The notes: a model not told the origin generated them from the sequence alone. A DNA stretch of 64,000 nucleotides from Lentzea waywayandensis (GCF_900115955.1 NZ_FOYL01000008.1:186001-250000), one strand, 5' to 3'; shown: positions 33,228 to 41,604, numbered from the stretch's first letter. A program made the numbers and translations.

Positions 33228-35600
33228 GTGAACGAGAAGAGCGGTTACACACCGACCAACTACCGGACCATTCGGTCCCGGCTGGCCGGTGTCGTGGTCG
33301 TTCCCAGCGTGGTGCTGCTGGTCATGTGGGCCGTTTTCTCCTCGTACACCCTTTTTGACGGTTTCTACATGCGGTCGGTCGCCGCCGGGGTGAAGGGCGC
33401 GACCATCCCGTCCGTCGAGGCGCTCGCCGGGCTCCAGAAGGAACGCCAGCTGACCCTCGAGGTCCTCAGCAGCGTCGGGGGCGTCGACAGGACCGGGCTG
33501 AAACGCCAGCAGGGCGTCACCGACGAGGCCGTGCGGAAGATGAAGGACGCGTTCGCGGAACTCTCCGGCAGCGCGCCCCAGGACACCGTCGACCGGATCA
33601 ACGCTCTTAACTCGGTGCTGAACGAGCTGCCGCAGCAGCGCACGCGCATCGACTCGGGGTCGGCGAACCCGCAGGCCGTCTACGACTACTACAACAGCCT
33701 GCTCGACTCGGGCGTCGCGCTGCTCGCCCGGCAGGCGCGGCTCGTGCCCGACTCGGAGGCGAGCCAGGCGAACGTCCAGGCCGTCACGATCTTCCAGGCC
33801 GCCGACTGGCTCTCGCGCGGTGCCACGATCGGCTCGCGCGGGCTGCTCAACGGCAGGTTCACCCCGGCCGAACGCGTCGAGTTCGCCCGGCTGGTCGGCG
33901 CCTACCACTCGAGCCTCGACGCCACGATCCCGTTCGCGCTGGAGCAGCCGCGCTCGCTGTACGACGCGCTGCGCGGCAGCACCGAGTACCGGTCGCTGCT
34001 CGATCTCGAAGGCCGGATCATCAACAGCGACACGACGGTGACCGACGTGCAGTGGCGCGGGGTGGCCGCGCCGGTGCACGACAACCTCGTCGGGCTCGCC
34101 GTCACGCAGGCCCGCAACGCCGCCGACCTCGGCCTCGACAAGGCCAACAGCCGGGTCGCCGCCGTGCTGATCGGCAGCCTCATCGCGTTGCTCGCGGTCG
34201 TCGTCGGCATCGTGCTGGCGTTGCGCATCTCGAACCGGCTCGTGTCGCGGGCCCTGGTCACGCGGCTGGCGTCGCTGCGGGAGGACACGCTGCGGCTCGC
34301 GCAGGAACGGCTGCCGCACATCGTGGCGCGCCTGCGCGGTGGCGAGCAGGTGGACGTCCACCGCGACATGCCGCCGCTCGACTACGGCAACGACGAGATC
34401 GGCCAGGTCGCGGACGCGTTCAACGCCGCCCAGTACACGGCGGTCGCGGCGGCGGTGAAGGAGACGCAGGCACGCGAGGGCGTGAACCGGGTCTTCCTCG
34501 ACATCGCGCACCGCAACCAGGGCCTGGTGCACCGGCAGATCAAGATCCTCGACAAGCTGGAACGCGAGGAGGAGCACCCCGAGCGGCTCGACTCGTTGTT
34601 CCAGCTCGACCACCTGGCCACCCGCGCCCGCCGCAACGCGGAGAACCTGATCATCCTCGCGGGGGAGCAGCCGGGCAGGCAGTGGCGCAAGCCGGTGCGC
34701 CTGAGCGACGTCCTGCGGTCCGCGGTCGCCGAGACCGAGCAGTACGTCCGGGTCAGGGTCAACCCGGTGCCCGACCGCGCGCTCGTCGGCGTGGCCGTCG
34801 CCGACACCATCCATCTGCTCGCGGAGCTCGTCGACAACGCCACGGCCTTCTCGTCGCCACGCTCCGAGGTGATCGTCCACTCCAACGCCGTGCCGCACGG
34901 GATCGTGATCGAGATCGAGGATCACGGCCTCGGCATGACGCAGGAGGAGCGCCTCCAGGCCAACGCGAAGCTCTCCAACCCGCCCGACTTCGAGACGATG
35001 GCGTTCCGGGGCGAGTCCCGCCTGGGCCTGTTCGTCGTCGCCCGGCTCGCCGCCCGGCGCGGCATCAAGGTGGAGCTTCGCGACTCGCCCTACGGCGGCA
35101 CGGTCGCGTTGTGCGTGCTGCCGCCGAACATCGTCGCCCCGCACAACACCGCCGGCGACATCACCGAGACCACGCAGATGCCTGTGCAGTCGTTCCACGA
35201 CACGTACCACGGCCATGGCGCGGACCACCCGAGCTTTCCCGTGAAGGTGAATCCCCCCGAAGTGCAGGAGGCACTGAACGCGGGGCTGAAGGCGCTCGTA
35301 GAACCTGGTATGAGCGCAGTTGCCCCCGCGGCCGTGTCCGCAGCAGAAGCATCGGTGGAGGAACCGACCCTCGCGGCACCTCCGGCCCAGGACGGGAAGG
35401 CACCCCTTCCCCGCAGGAAGAAGCGGCAGAACCTCGCGCCGCAGCTCATGCAGTCCTCGGAGGAGCCGCCACCCGCCGAGCCGGTGACCGGCGAAAGGCT
35501 GGCCGAGCGGACCCGTGACGGATTGGCCGCGTTCCAGCGCGGCACCCGTGACGCTCGGCTGACCGACGACTGGAGATCAGAAGGAGCCCCCTCGTCATGA
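33228..35600 (+). CDS. cvnA: Conservon sensor ATPase CvnA (nitrate/nitrite-sensor-type kinase)
   Basis: Membrane sensor of 790 residues. TM helix near residues 20-42, an extracytoplasmic NIT-like all-helical domain to about 305, TM near 309-333, a HAMP-like linker, then a HATPase domain with N-box ELVDNATAFSSP near residue 530 and IEDHGLGMT near 565. There is no clear phospho-acceptor histidine box; the C-terminal 150 residues are Pro/Ala/Glu-rich. In streptomycetes CvnA is the membrane partner of a GTPase-like complex (CvnB, C, D) that affects development and metabolism. GTG 33228 is used; it overlaps CvnB by four bases at its end. Confidence 0.9.
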   Translation: MNEKSGYTPTNYRTIRSRLAGVVVVPSVVLLVMWAVFSSYTLFDGFYMRSVAAGVKGATIPSVEALAGLQKERQLTLEVLSSVGGVDRTGLKRQQGVTDEAVRKMKDAFAELSGSAPQDTVDRINALNSVLNELPQQRTRIDSGSANPQAVYDYYNSLLDSGVALLARQARLVPDSEASQANVQAVTIFQAADWLSRGATIGSRGLLNGRFTPAERVEFARLVGAYHSSLDATIPFALEQPRSLYDALRGSTEYRSLLDLEGRIINSDTTVTDVQWRGVAAPVHDNLVGLAVTQARNAADLGLDKANSRVAAVLIGSLIALLAVVVGIVLALRISNRLVSRALVTRLASLREDTLRLAQERLPHIVARLRGGEQVDVHRDMPPLDYGNDEIGQVADAFNAAQYTAVAAAVKETQAREGVNRVFLDIAHRNQGLVHRQIKILDKLEREEEHPERLDSLFQLDHLATRARRNAENLIILAGEQPGRQWRKPVRLSDVLRSAVAETEQYVRVRVNPVPDRALVGVAVADTIHLLAELVDNATAFSSPRSEVIVHSNAVPHGIVIEIEDHGLGMTQEERLQANAKLSNPPDFETMAFRGESRLGLFVVARLAARRGIKVELRDSPYGGTVALCVLPPNIVAPHNTAGDITETTQMPVQSFHDTYHGHGADHPSFPVKVNPPEVQEALNAGLKALVEPGMSAVAPAAVSAAEASVEEPTLAAPPAQDGKAPLPRRKKRQNLAPQLMQSSEEPPPAEPVTGERLAERTRDGLAAFQRGTRDARLTDDWRSEGAPSS

Positions 35601-36031
35601 AGGACAACGCAAGCCAGCACGGCGAACTGAACTGGTTGCTGGAGGACCTGATCCAGCGAGTGGTCGGCGCCCGCCACGCGGTCGTGCTGTCGGCGGACGG
35701 ACTCCTGCTCGGCCGCTCGGCCGGGCTGTCCCGCGACGACTCGGAGCACCTGTCCGCGATGGCGTCGGCGTTCCAGTCGCTCGCCCGCGGCACCGGCCGG
35801 CACTTCGGCGGTGGCGCCGTCCGGCAGACGATCGTGGAGATGGAGCACGCCTATCTCTTCGTGACGGCCGCCGGTCACGGTGCCTGCCTGGCCGTGCTGG
35901 GCGAGGAGGACGCGGACATGGGCATGATCGCCTACGAGATGAACATGCTGGTCAAGAGGGTGGGCACCTACCTGTCGTCGGCTCCGCGCCAGGAGACGGC
36001 GACCGTGCCCTCGGCGCGCGAGTCGCGCTGA
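35597..36031 (+). CDS. cvnB: Conservon protein CvnB (roadblock/LC7 domain)
   Basis: Roadblock/LC7 protein of 144 residues: LNWLLEDLIQRVVGARHAVV at the N-terminus, then GLLLGRSAGLSRDD and EMEHAYLFVTAAGHGACLAVL strands. These proteins resemble MglB and act as partners or activators of small GTPases, here CvnD. An AAGGAG site precedes ATG 35597, which overlaps the cvnA stop (ATGA); its own stop overlaps the cvnC start (TGATG). Confidence 0.92.
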   Translation: MKDNASQHGELNWLLEDLIQRVVGARHAVVLSADGLLLGRSAGLSRDDSEHLSAMASAFQSLARGTGRHFGGGAVRQTIVEMEHAYLFVTAAGHGACLAVLGEEDADMGMIAYEMNMLVKRVGTYLSSAPRQETATVPSARESR

Positions 36032-36396
36032 TGACCGGGCGCGACGACTGGTGGTACGACGAGGCCGCGGGACCGTTGGTGCGGCCCTACGCGATGGTGC
36101 GCGGCCGCACCCGGCCGAACGCGCCTGACCTCCATCTCGTGACGCAGGTCCGAGCGTCCGCATTTACGTCCGACCAGACGTCGCTGATGGTCGAACATCG
36201 CGAGATCATGGCCCTGTGCGCACGCCCGCTCTCGGTCGCCGAGGTCGCCGCCTACCTCGACGTGCCGCTCGTCGTGGTGAAGGTCCTGCTGTCGGACCTC
36301 ATCGAGCGTGGCGACGTGCTCGTGCAGAACTCCACCCCCAAGATTCCCGACAGGGATCTCCTGCAGGCCGTACTGGATGGTGTTCGTGGGATCTGA
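36031..36396 (+). CDS. cvnC: Conservon protein CvnC (DUF742)
   Basis: DUF742 protein of 121 residues. The N-terminal DDWWYDEAAGPLVRPYAMVRGR and the winged-helix-like C-terminal half (LSVAEVAAYLDVPLVVVKVL, LIERGDVLV) are typical. It is a member of the Cvn complex with CvnB and CvnD; its biochemical role is not established. It overlaps the cvnD start by 20 bp. Confidence 0.92.
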   Translation: MTGRDDWWYDEAAGPLVRPYAMVRGRTRPNAPDLHLVTQVRASAFTSDQTSLMVEHREIMALCARPLSVAEVAAYLDVPLVVVKVLLSDLIERGDVLVQNSTPKIPDRDLLQAVLDGVRGI

Positions 36397-36958
36397 TGGC
36401 CAGCTGATCGTGCCGACCGCGGTCAAGATCGTCATCGCGGGCGGGTTCGGCACCGGCAAGACCACCATGGTCGCGTCGGTGTCCGAGATCCCGCCGCTTC
36501 GGACCGAGGAACTGCTCACCGAGGCCGGTGTGCACGTCGACGACCTCGCGGGCATCGAGGGCAAGGACACCACCACCGTCGCCCTCGACTTTGGCCGCAT
36601 CACCATCAACACCAAGGTGGTGCTCTACCTGTTCGGCACGCCGGGCCAGAACAGGTTCTGGTTCATGTGGGACGAGCTGGCGACCGGCGCGATCGGCGCC
36701 GTGGTCCTGGTGGACACGCGACGGCTCGACTCGTCGTTCCCCTCGATCGACTTCTTCGAGCACCGCGGGATCCCGTTCATCGTCGCCGTGAACTGCTTCG
36801 ACGGGTCGCAGATGTACACGGTGGACGAGGTCCGGCACGCCCTGGACCTGGACGAGGCGATCCCGGTGCTGCTGTGCGACGCGCGCGATCGGGAGTCCTC
36901 GAAGGCAGTGCTGGTCGGGCTGATCCAGCACTCGATGAACCGGCTGGCCGCGGTCTAG
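36377..36958 (+). CDS. cvnD: Conservon GTPase CvnD
   Basis: Small Ras-like GTPase of the MglA/CvnD type, 193 residues from ATG 36377. P-loop GGFGTGKTT near residues 21-29, switch region with DTTTVALDFGRI, the G3-like LYLFGTPGQNRFWFMWDEL, and the NKxD position replaced by VNCFDG as in other CvnD proteins. It is likely the switch of the conservon, with CvnB as regulator and CvnA as membrane sensor. Two GTG codons at 36380 and 36386 are alternative starts. The cytochrome P450 gene that ends many conservons is absent. Confidence 0.92.
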   Translation: MVFVGSDGQLIVPTAVKIVIAGGFGTGKTTMVASVSEIPPLRTEELLTEAGVHVDDLAGIEGKDTTTVALDFGRITINTKVVLYLFGTPGQNRFWFMWDELATGAIGAVVLVDTRRLDSSFPSIDFFEHRGIPFIVAVNCFDGSQMYTVDEVRHALDLDEAIPVLLCDARDRESSKAVLVGLIQHSMNRLAAV

Positions 36959-37323
36959 CGATCGCTCACGTGGTGCGCGTCCGCGGGCCAGGAACCCTCG
37001 CGGACGACGTGCCCGACGATCCTCAACGCCTGCGCGATCGGCACGGTGTCCGCGTTCGGGTACGTGTCGTTCTGGCCGTGGGAGAGCACGAACCCGTCGC
37101 TCTCGCCTCCGGCTCCGGGGTCGACGGCGTGTTCGCCCGCGTCGCCTTCGCCGTCGAGCAGCATGACCATCGCGCGTTCGCTGTTGGTCACGAACGTCAG
37201 CAGCCGCCCGGACGAGCTGGTCAGCCACGTCTCCAGGCGTCCGTCGTTCGTTCTCGTGCGCAGCGACGCGACCACCTCGTCCGGTGCGAGGTGGTCGCCG
37301 TCGATGGTCCAGCCTTCGCTCAC
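36955..37323 (-). CDS. Imm1-family immunity-like protein
   Basis: Acidic protein of 122 residues matching the pattern of Imm1 immunity proteins: FVTNSERAMVMLLDGEGD, GESDGFVLSHGQNDTYPNAD and PIAQALRIVGHVVREGSWP. Imm1 proteins neutralise a toxin, often an HNH/Tox-type nuclease or deaminase at the end of a polymorphic toxin. No toxin gene is adjacent. GTG 37323 overlaps the stop of the hydroxybutyryl-CoA dehydrogenase (TAGTG), so it is co-translated with an unrelated metabolic gene. It overlaps the conservon end by 4 bp. Confidence 0.75.
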   Translation of the reverse strand: MSEGWTIDGDHLAPDEVVASLRTRTNDGRLETWLTSSSGRLLTFVTNSERAMVMLLDGEGDAGEHAVDPGAGGESDGFVLSHGQNDTYPNADTVPIAQALRIVGHVVREGSWPADAHHVSDR

Positions 37324-38186
37324 TACTTCGCGTAGTTGTGGAACCCGCGCCCCGACTTCTTGCCCAGCAGGCCCGCGTCCACCATGCGCAGCAGCAGCGG
37401 CGGCGGCGAGTACAGCGGCTCCTTGAACTCGTCGTACATCGACTCGGCGATGGCCTTCGTGGTGTCGAGGCCGATCAGGTCGGTGAGGCGCAGCGGACCC
37501 ATCGGGTGCGCGCAGCCGAGCACCATGCCGTTGTCGATGTCGTCGGCCGAGGCGAAGCCGGACTCCAGCATGCGGATCGAGGAGAGCAGGTAGGGGATCA
37601 GCAGCGCGTTGACCACGAAGCCGGCGCGGTCCTGCGAGCGGATGACCTCCTTGCCCAGCGTGGCGCGCACGAACGCCTCGGCGCGGACCTGGGTGGTGGC
37701 GCCGGTCAGCAGCGACGGCACGATCTCCACGAGCTTGAGCACCGGCACCGGGTTGAAGAAGTGCACGCCGATGACCTGCTCGGGGCGGCTGGTGGCCATG
37801 CCCAGCTTCATGATCGGGATGGACGACGTGTTGGACGCGAAGATGGCGTCCTCGTCCTTCACGACCTTGTCGAGCGTGGTGAAGACGTCGGTCTTGATCT
37901 GCTCGTTCTCGGCGACCGCCTCGACCACGAACTGCCGGTCGGCGAACTCGCCCATGTCCGTGGTGAACCGGATGCGCCCCAGGGCTGCGTCGCGGTCCTC
38001 CTCGCTGAGCTTGCCCGACTTGACGCCCCTGGCCAGCGAGGTGGCGATCCGCCCCTGCGCTGCCTCGGCCGCGCCCGCGTTGACCTCGGCGACGATGACG
38101 TCGAGGCCGGCACGGGCACTCACCTCGGCGATTCCGGAGCCCATGAGGCCGGAACCGACGACTCCCACACGTTGAATGTCACTCAC
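37323..38186 (-). CDS. 3-hydroxybutyryl-CoA dehydrogenase
   Basis: Enzyme of 287 residues of the FadB2/Hbd family. The N-terminal Rossmann fold has VGVVGSGLMGSGIAEV; the catalytic SSIPIMKL (Ser) and IGVHFFNPVPVLKLVEIV (His) strands and the C-terminal helical domain starting RDRAGF-like (QDRAGFVVNALLIPY) are intact. It interconverts acetoacetyl-CoA and 3-hydroxybutyryl-CoA with NAD(P), in fatty-acid or storage-polymer metabolism. GTG 38186 overlaps the epimerase stop by 8 bp. Confidence 0.92.
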   Translation of the reverse strand: MSDIQRVGVVGSGLMGSGIAEVSARAGLDVIVAEVNAGAAEAAQGRIATSLARGVKSGKLSEEDRDAALGRIRFTTDMGEFADRQFVVEAVAENEQIKTDVFTTLDKVVKDEDAIFASNTSSIPIMKLGMATSRPEQVIGVHFFNPVPVLKLVEIVPSLLTGATTQVRAEAFVRATLGKEVIRSQDRAGFVVNALLIPYLLSSIRMLESGFASADDIDNGMVLGCAHPMGPLRLTDLIGLDTTKAIAESMYDEFKEPLYSPPPLLLRMVDAGLLGKKSGRGFHNYAK

Positions 38187-39072
38187 GCGCTCGATCCTGC
38201 CACGACCTGCTCGAAACGAGGTCGCGGAGCGTCTCCTGGACGGTGGCCGCGTAGTCGCCGACAGGCCGGTAGCCCAGCGCGAGAGCGGCGGACGTGTCCA
38301 GGACGAAGCCGCGGTGCCACGGGTGGCGGCCGGCCTGGTCGTGGTCCAGCAGGATCTCGTGCCACTCGTGCCCGAGCGAGCGCGCGATGATCCGGGAGAT
38401 CTCCAGGCCGTTCGGGGCGTCCGGGTCGGCGGCGTTCAGCACGCGCGCGCCGGGGTGCAGGGCGGCGGTCTCGATCAACGCCGCCAGGTTCGCGGTGGAG
38501 GTCGGGTGGTCGACGCCCTCGCCGCGTGACGCCAGCACGACGACCTTGTTCCCGGCGAGGATCCGTTCGACGAAGTACTGCTCCAGCGGCCGCTTGTTGC
38601 CCGGACCGTGCACTTTGGACGGTCGCAGCACGGTGATCGGCAGGCCGCTGTCGAGCAACGTCCGCTCCGCCGCCACCTTGTTCGGGCCGTATCCCTCGCG
38701 GGTGAACGGGTCCGAGTCGAGTGGTGCGAGCGTCGGCTGGTCCTCGGTCACCGGGGCGTCGAAGCGCGGCGGCTCGGAGGAGTTCGCGTGGCGTCCGTGA
38801 GAGTCCACGTAGACGGCCTTGGCGGAGATCATCACGACCGAACGGGCCTTGCGCGCCAACGGGAGCAAGGTCCGCGCGTCCGTGGCGGAGTAGCAGAGGC
38901 AGTCGACCAGCAGGTCGGCGCCATCGCCCATCGCGGAAGCCAGCGCGCGCGGGTCGGAACGGTCCACCTCGCTACCGACCGCGTCCACGGTCCAGCCCGC
39001 CTGCCGTAGACGCCGAGCGGCGGCACGGCCGATGAGGCCCGTGCCGCCGAGGATCAACGCTCGTCTGCTCAC
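38179..39072 (-). CDS. NAD-dependent epimerase/reductase family protein
   Basis: Extended-SDR-like protein of 297 residues. The N-terminal ALILGGTGLIGRAAARRL carries the cofactor-binding GxxGxxG. The usual catalytic YxxxK appears as YGPNK near residue 128. Substrate unknown; NDP-sugar or general reductase. Starts at GTG 39072 and is coupled to the dehydrogenase downstream. The first 63 bp of the gene are duplicated about 1.06 kb upstream at 40068-40137, on the other side of the IniB-like gene. Confidence 0.82.
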   Translation of the reverse strand: MSRRALILGGTGLIGRAAARRLRQAGWTVDAVGSEVDRSDPRALASAMGDGADLLVDCLCYSATDARTLLPLARKARSVVMISAKAVYVDSHGRHANSSEPPRFDAPVTEDQPTLAPLDSDPFTREGYGPNKVAAERTLLDSGLPITVLRPSKVHGPGNKRPLEQYFVERILAGNKVVVLASRGEGVDHPTSTANLAALIETAALHPGARVLNAADPDAPNGLEISRIIARSLGHEWHEILLDHDQAGRHPWHRGFVLDTSAALALGYRPVGDYAATVQETLRDLVSSRSWQDRARE

Positions 39073-39078
39073 TCGAGC
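39009..39078. repeat. 70-bp direct repeat, copy 1
   Basis: Covers the start of the epimerase gene. 65 of 70 bases match 40068-40137 in the same orientation. The two copies flank the IniB-like gene. Confidence 0.9.
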
Positions 39079-39085
39079 AATCAGA

Positions 39086-39895
39086 TCAGAGGCCGAGGCC
39101 GAGGCCTTCGGTCAGGCCGCCGACGCCGTCGAGCAGGTCGAGGTCGGTGACGTCGCCACCGATCACGCTGCCGACGGTGCCGTCGACGACGCCGTGGACG
39201 GTGTCGTGCACGCCGCTGACCGGCGCGACGTCCGGGACGACCTCGTGGACCACGTCGGTGACGGTCGTGACGTCGGTGGTGACGGCGCCGAGCACGCCGG
39301 GCACGCCGTCGACGGAGACGACGTCGGTCACACCGGTGACGGTGCCGAGGACGCCGTTGACGTCCGCCACGCCGGTCACCGTGCCGAGCACGTCGCCGGT
39401 GCCGGCGAGACCCGTGACACCGGACAGGTCGGTGACGTTGCCGAGGTCGGTGACGTCGGCCAGGCCGGCCACGTCGCCGAGGCCGGGGACGACGCCGGTG
39501 ACGCCGTCGAGGGTGCTCGACACGTCGCAGTGGCCGGACAGGTCGCCGGCGAGACCGTTGGCGGCGTCGAGGTTCGCGACGCCCGTGAGGGCGCTGTAGG
39601 ACGAGAGGCCGTTGACGTCCGCGATCGAGGCGGCGTCGAGCACCAGCGGGAGGATCTCCTGGACGTCACCGGGGGTGATGTCGCTCAGACCGCAGGCGCT
39701 CAGGACGCCTTCGGGGTCGAGGTCGAACGCCGACAGGGCCGCCGGGTCGTTCAGGAGGTTCAGGGCGAACTCCTGCAGCGTGGCCGGCTGGGCCTCCGCA
39801 GGCGCGGCCGCCGGGGTGACCGGGGCGGCAGGGGCAGGCGCGGCGGGCTGAACGGGCTGCTGCGGGGTGGCCGGCTGGATGTCCTGCTGGATCAT
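39086..39895 (-). CDS. IniB N-terminal-domain protein with Gly/Val/Asp repeats
   Basis: Protein of 269 residues. Residues 1-40 are Pro/Ala/Gln-rich; residues 40-90 match the IniB N-terminal domain (TLQEFALNLLNDPAALSAF, LDPEGVLSACGLSDITPGDVQ as separate parts); from about residue 100 to the end it is low-complexity, with repeated TGVxDV / xVTGVxD units likely to form a beta-solenoid. The mycobacterial homologue is the first gene of the isoniazid-inducible iniBAC operon and its function is unknown. No iniA or iniC dynamin gene follows here. No signal peptide is seen. Confidence 0.78.
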   Translation of the reverse strand: MIQQDIQPATPQQPVQPAAPAPAAPVTPAAAPAEAQPATLQEFALNLLNDPAALSAFDLDPEGVLSACGLSDITPGDVQEILPLVLDAASIADVNGLSSYSALTGVANLDAANGLAGDLSGHCDVSSTLDGVTGVVPGLGDVAGLADVTDLGNVTDLSGVTGLAGTGDVLGTVTGVADVNGVLGTVTGVTDVVSVDGVPGVLGAVTTDVTTVTDVVHEVVPDVAPVSGVHDTVHGVVDGTVGSVIGGDVTDLDLLDGVGGLTEGLGLGL

Positions 39896-40002
39896 GGGAG
39901 TGGGGCTCCTACGGCGGTTCGGGGGATGTCGTCACGAACCGTATTGAGATCAACATCCCCTGGCATCGGGTGTGATCCCCAGATTTCGGGCGGCCGAGGT
40001 CC

Positions 40003-40051
40003 TTAGGGGCCGAAGGTCACCCGTTAGGGGGATGCCGCACCTCGTTAGGGG
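40003..40051. promoter_or_regulatory. Three TTAGGGG boxes with exact 21-bp phasing
   Basis: TTAGGGG occurs at 40003, 40024 and 40045, each 21 bp from the next, that is on the same DNA face. The array lies 108-156 bp upstream of the IniB-like gene (transcribed leftward). It is a candidate activator or repressor array. The rest of the 39896-40067 gap has a GTAGGAGC ribosome site and no other feature I can support. Confidence 0.55.
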
Positions 40052-40067
40052 CACCCGCGTCCATCCG

Positions 40068-40137
40068 GACGCCGAGCGGCGGCACGGCCGACGAGGCCCG
40101 TGCCGCCGAGAATCAACGCTCGCCAGCTCAGTCGAGC
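40068..40137 (-). pseudogene. Remnant of an epimerase 5' end (repeat copy 2)
   Basis: Read leftward it encodes RALILGGTGL then VGRAAARR, the same start as the epimerase at 39072, but the GTG start has become CTG, one Arg is Trp, and the reading stops matching after 20 codons. The beginning of the repeat also encodes the last codons of the permease. It looks like what was left when the IniB-like gene came between permease and epimerase. Confidence 0.75.
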
Positions 40138-41552
40138 TCGGCCTCCGCCTTGGCGATCGCCGCGAACTCCTCCTCCGGAGCGTTCGCGACCAGGTGGTGC
40201 CGGCTGTAGAACCAGTAGTAGGCGACGGCCACCACCACGATGCCGGCCGTCACAGCGGCAGCGATCTCGTCGACGAAGAACGTCGCGATGACCGCCGCCA
40301 CGGCCAGAACCAGCGCCACACCTGTGGTCACCACACCGCCAGGAGTCCGGTACGGACGCGGCAGGTCCGGCGCCGTCTTACGCAGAACGATGTGCGACAC
40401 CATCATCAGCACGTAGGACAGAGCCGCGCCGAACACCGCGATGTTGATGAGCCGTGCCCCACCGGTCACGGGGTCGACGCTCTTCATCACGGTCGCGAGA
40501 ACGAACCCGATGGTGCCGGGCACGATCAGCGCGAGGTACGGCGTCTTGCGTTTGCCGGTCTTCGACATCCAACGCGGCAGATATCCCGCGCGAGACAACG
40601 CGAACAGCTGCCGCGAGTAGGCGTAGATGATCGAGAAGAACGACGCGACCAGACCCGCCAGGCCGACGTAGTTCACCAGCTGCGCCAGGAACGTGTCGCC
40701 GCCGTAGGCCGCGCGAACCGCCTCGGGCAACGGGTTTCCGGACGCCTCCAGCACCTTCGAGCCCGCGCCACCGGGAGCGACGAGCAGGATCGCCGCCGCG
40801 AACACCAGCAGGACGACCATCGCGCCGATGATGCCGCGAGGCATGTCCCGTTTGGGATCTCGTGCTTCCTCGGCGGCCAGCGGCACGCCCTCGACCGCGA
40901 GGAAGAACCAGATCGCGAACACGATCGCGCCCCACGCCCCGGTCACGCCCATCGGCAGGAACGAGCCGTCGCCGATGTCGAACAGCTTCGCGGAGTCGAA
41001 CTTCGGGATCATGCCCGCCACGAACGCGACCAGTGCCACGACCGCGACACCGGTGATCACGAACATCACCCGCAGCGCCTCGCCGACGCCGTACAGATGA
41101 ATACCGACGAAGATCACGTAGCAGGCGAGGTACACCGGCCACGTGGCGTCCAGCAGTCCGAGTGCCTTGATGTAGTCGCCGATGAACACCGAGATCGCCG
41201 CGGGAGCGATGGCGTACTCGATGAGAATGGCGATACCTGTGGCGTACCCGCCCAACGGGCCGAGCGCGCGCCTCGCGAACCCGTAGCCGGCGCCCGCCAC
41301 AGGGAGCGCTGACGCCAGTTCGGCGAGACCGAACACCATGCACGTGTACATCGTCGCCATCAGGATCGTGGCGACCAGCATCCCGCCCCAGCCACCCTGG
41401 GCGAGGCCGAAGTTCCACCCGGCGAAGTCACCGGAGATCACGTACGAGACACCCAGCCCGGCCAGCAGGACCCACCCTGCCGCGCCACGTTTGAGCTGCC
41501 GATGCTCCAGGTAGTCGCTGCTCACCTTCTCGTACTCGACGTGCTTGGCCAT
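40128..41552 (-). CDS. APC superfamily amine/amino-acid permease (ethanolamine permease-like)
   Basis: Membrane transporter of 474 residues with 12 helices, starting at ATG 41552 behind a TTAGGAG ribosome site. The N-terminal LKRGAAGWVLLAGLGVSYVI and SGDFAGWNFGLAQGGWGGML strands are typical of the ethanolamine permease (EAT) branch of the APC superfamily. It is divergent from an operon for gamma-glutamylation of an amine across 111 bp, so import of ethanolamine or a similar amine is likely. The frame is open far upstream, but that is antisense to the ligase gene. Confidence 0.85.
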   Translation of the reverse strand: MAKHVEYEKVSSDYLEHRQLKRGAAGWVLLAGLGVSYVISGDFAGWNFGLAQGGWGGMLVATILMATMYTCMVFGLAELASALPVAGAGYGFARRALGPLGGYATGIAILIEYAIAPAAISVFIGDYIKALGLLDATWPVYLACYVIFVGIHLYGVGEALRVMFVITGVAVVALVAFVAGMIPKFDSAKLFDIGDGSFLPMGVTGAWGAIVFAIWFFLAVEGVPLAAEEARDPKRDMPRGIIGAMVVLLVFAAAILLVAPGGAGSKVLEASGNPLPEAVRAAYGGDTFLAQLVNYVGLAGLVASFFSIIYAYSRQLFALSRAGYLPRWMSKTGKRKTPYLALIVPGTIGFVLATVMKSVDPVTGGARLINIAVFGAALSYVLMMVSHIVLRKTAPDLPRPYRTPGGVVTTGVALVLAVAAVIATFFVDEIAAAVTAGIVVVAVAYYWFYSRHHLVANAPEEEFAAIAKAEAELD

Positions 41553-41586
41553 ATGGACTCCTAATAGTCCTTTAAGCGGTGGTTGA

Positions 41587-41604
41587 GGGTGGCGCTCGCC
41601 ACCC
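41587..41604. promoter_or_regulatory. Inverted repeat in the permease/ligase divergent promoter
   Basis: GGGTGGC GCTC GCCACCC: perfect 7-bp arms in the 111-bp divergent intergenic region. It could be an operator for the FadR-type regulator at 45847 or a hairpin in the ligase leader. Confidence 0.45.

Noticed and set aside
33217..33231. GTG at 33217 behind a GGAG site as start upstream of cvnA
   Set aside because: That frame hits TGA after four codons; it is not in frame with cvnA, so GTG 33228 is used.
39032..40006. Forward frame of 324 codons opposite the IniB-like gene
   Set aside because: Produced by the repeats of the IniB-like gene on the other strand; Asp/Gly/Val/His-rich, without domains or start signals.
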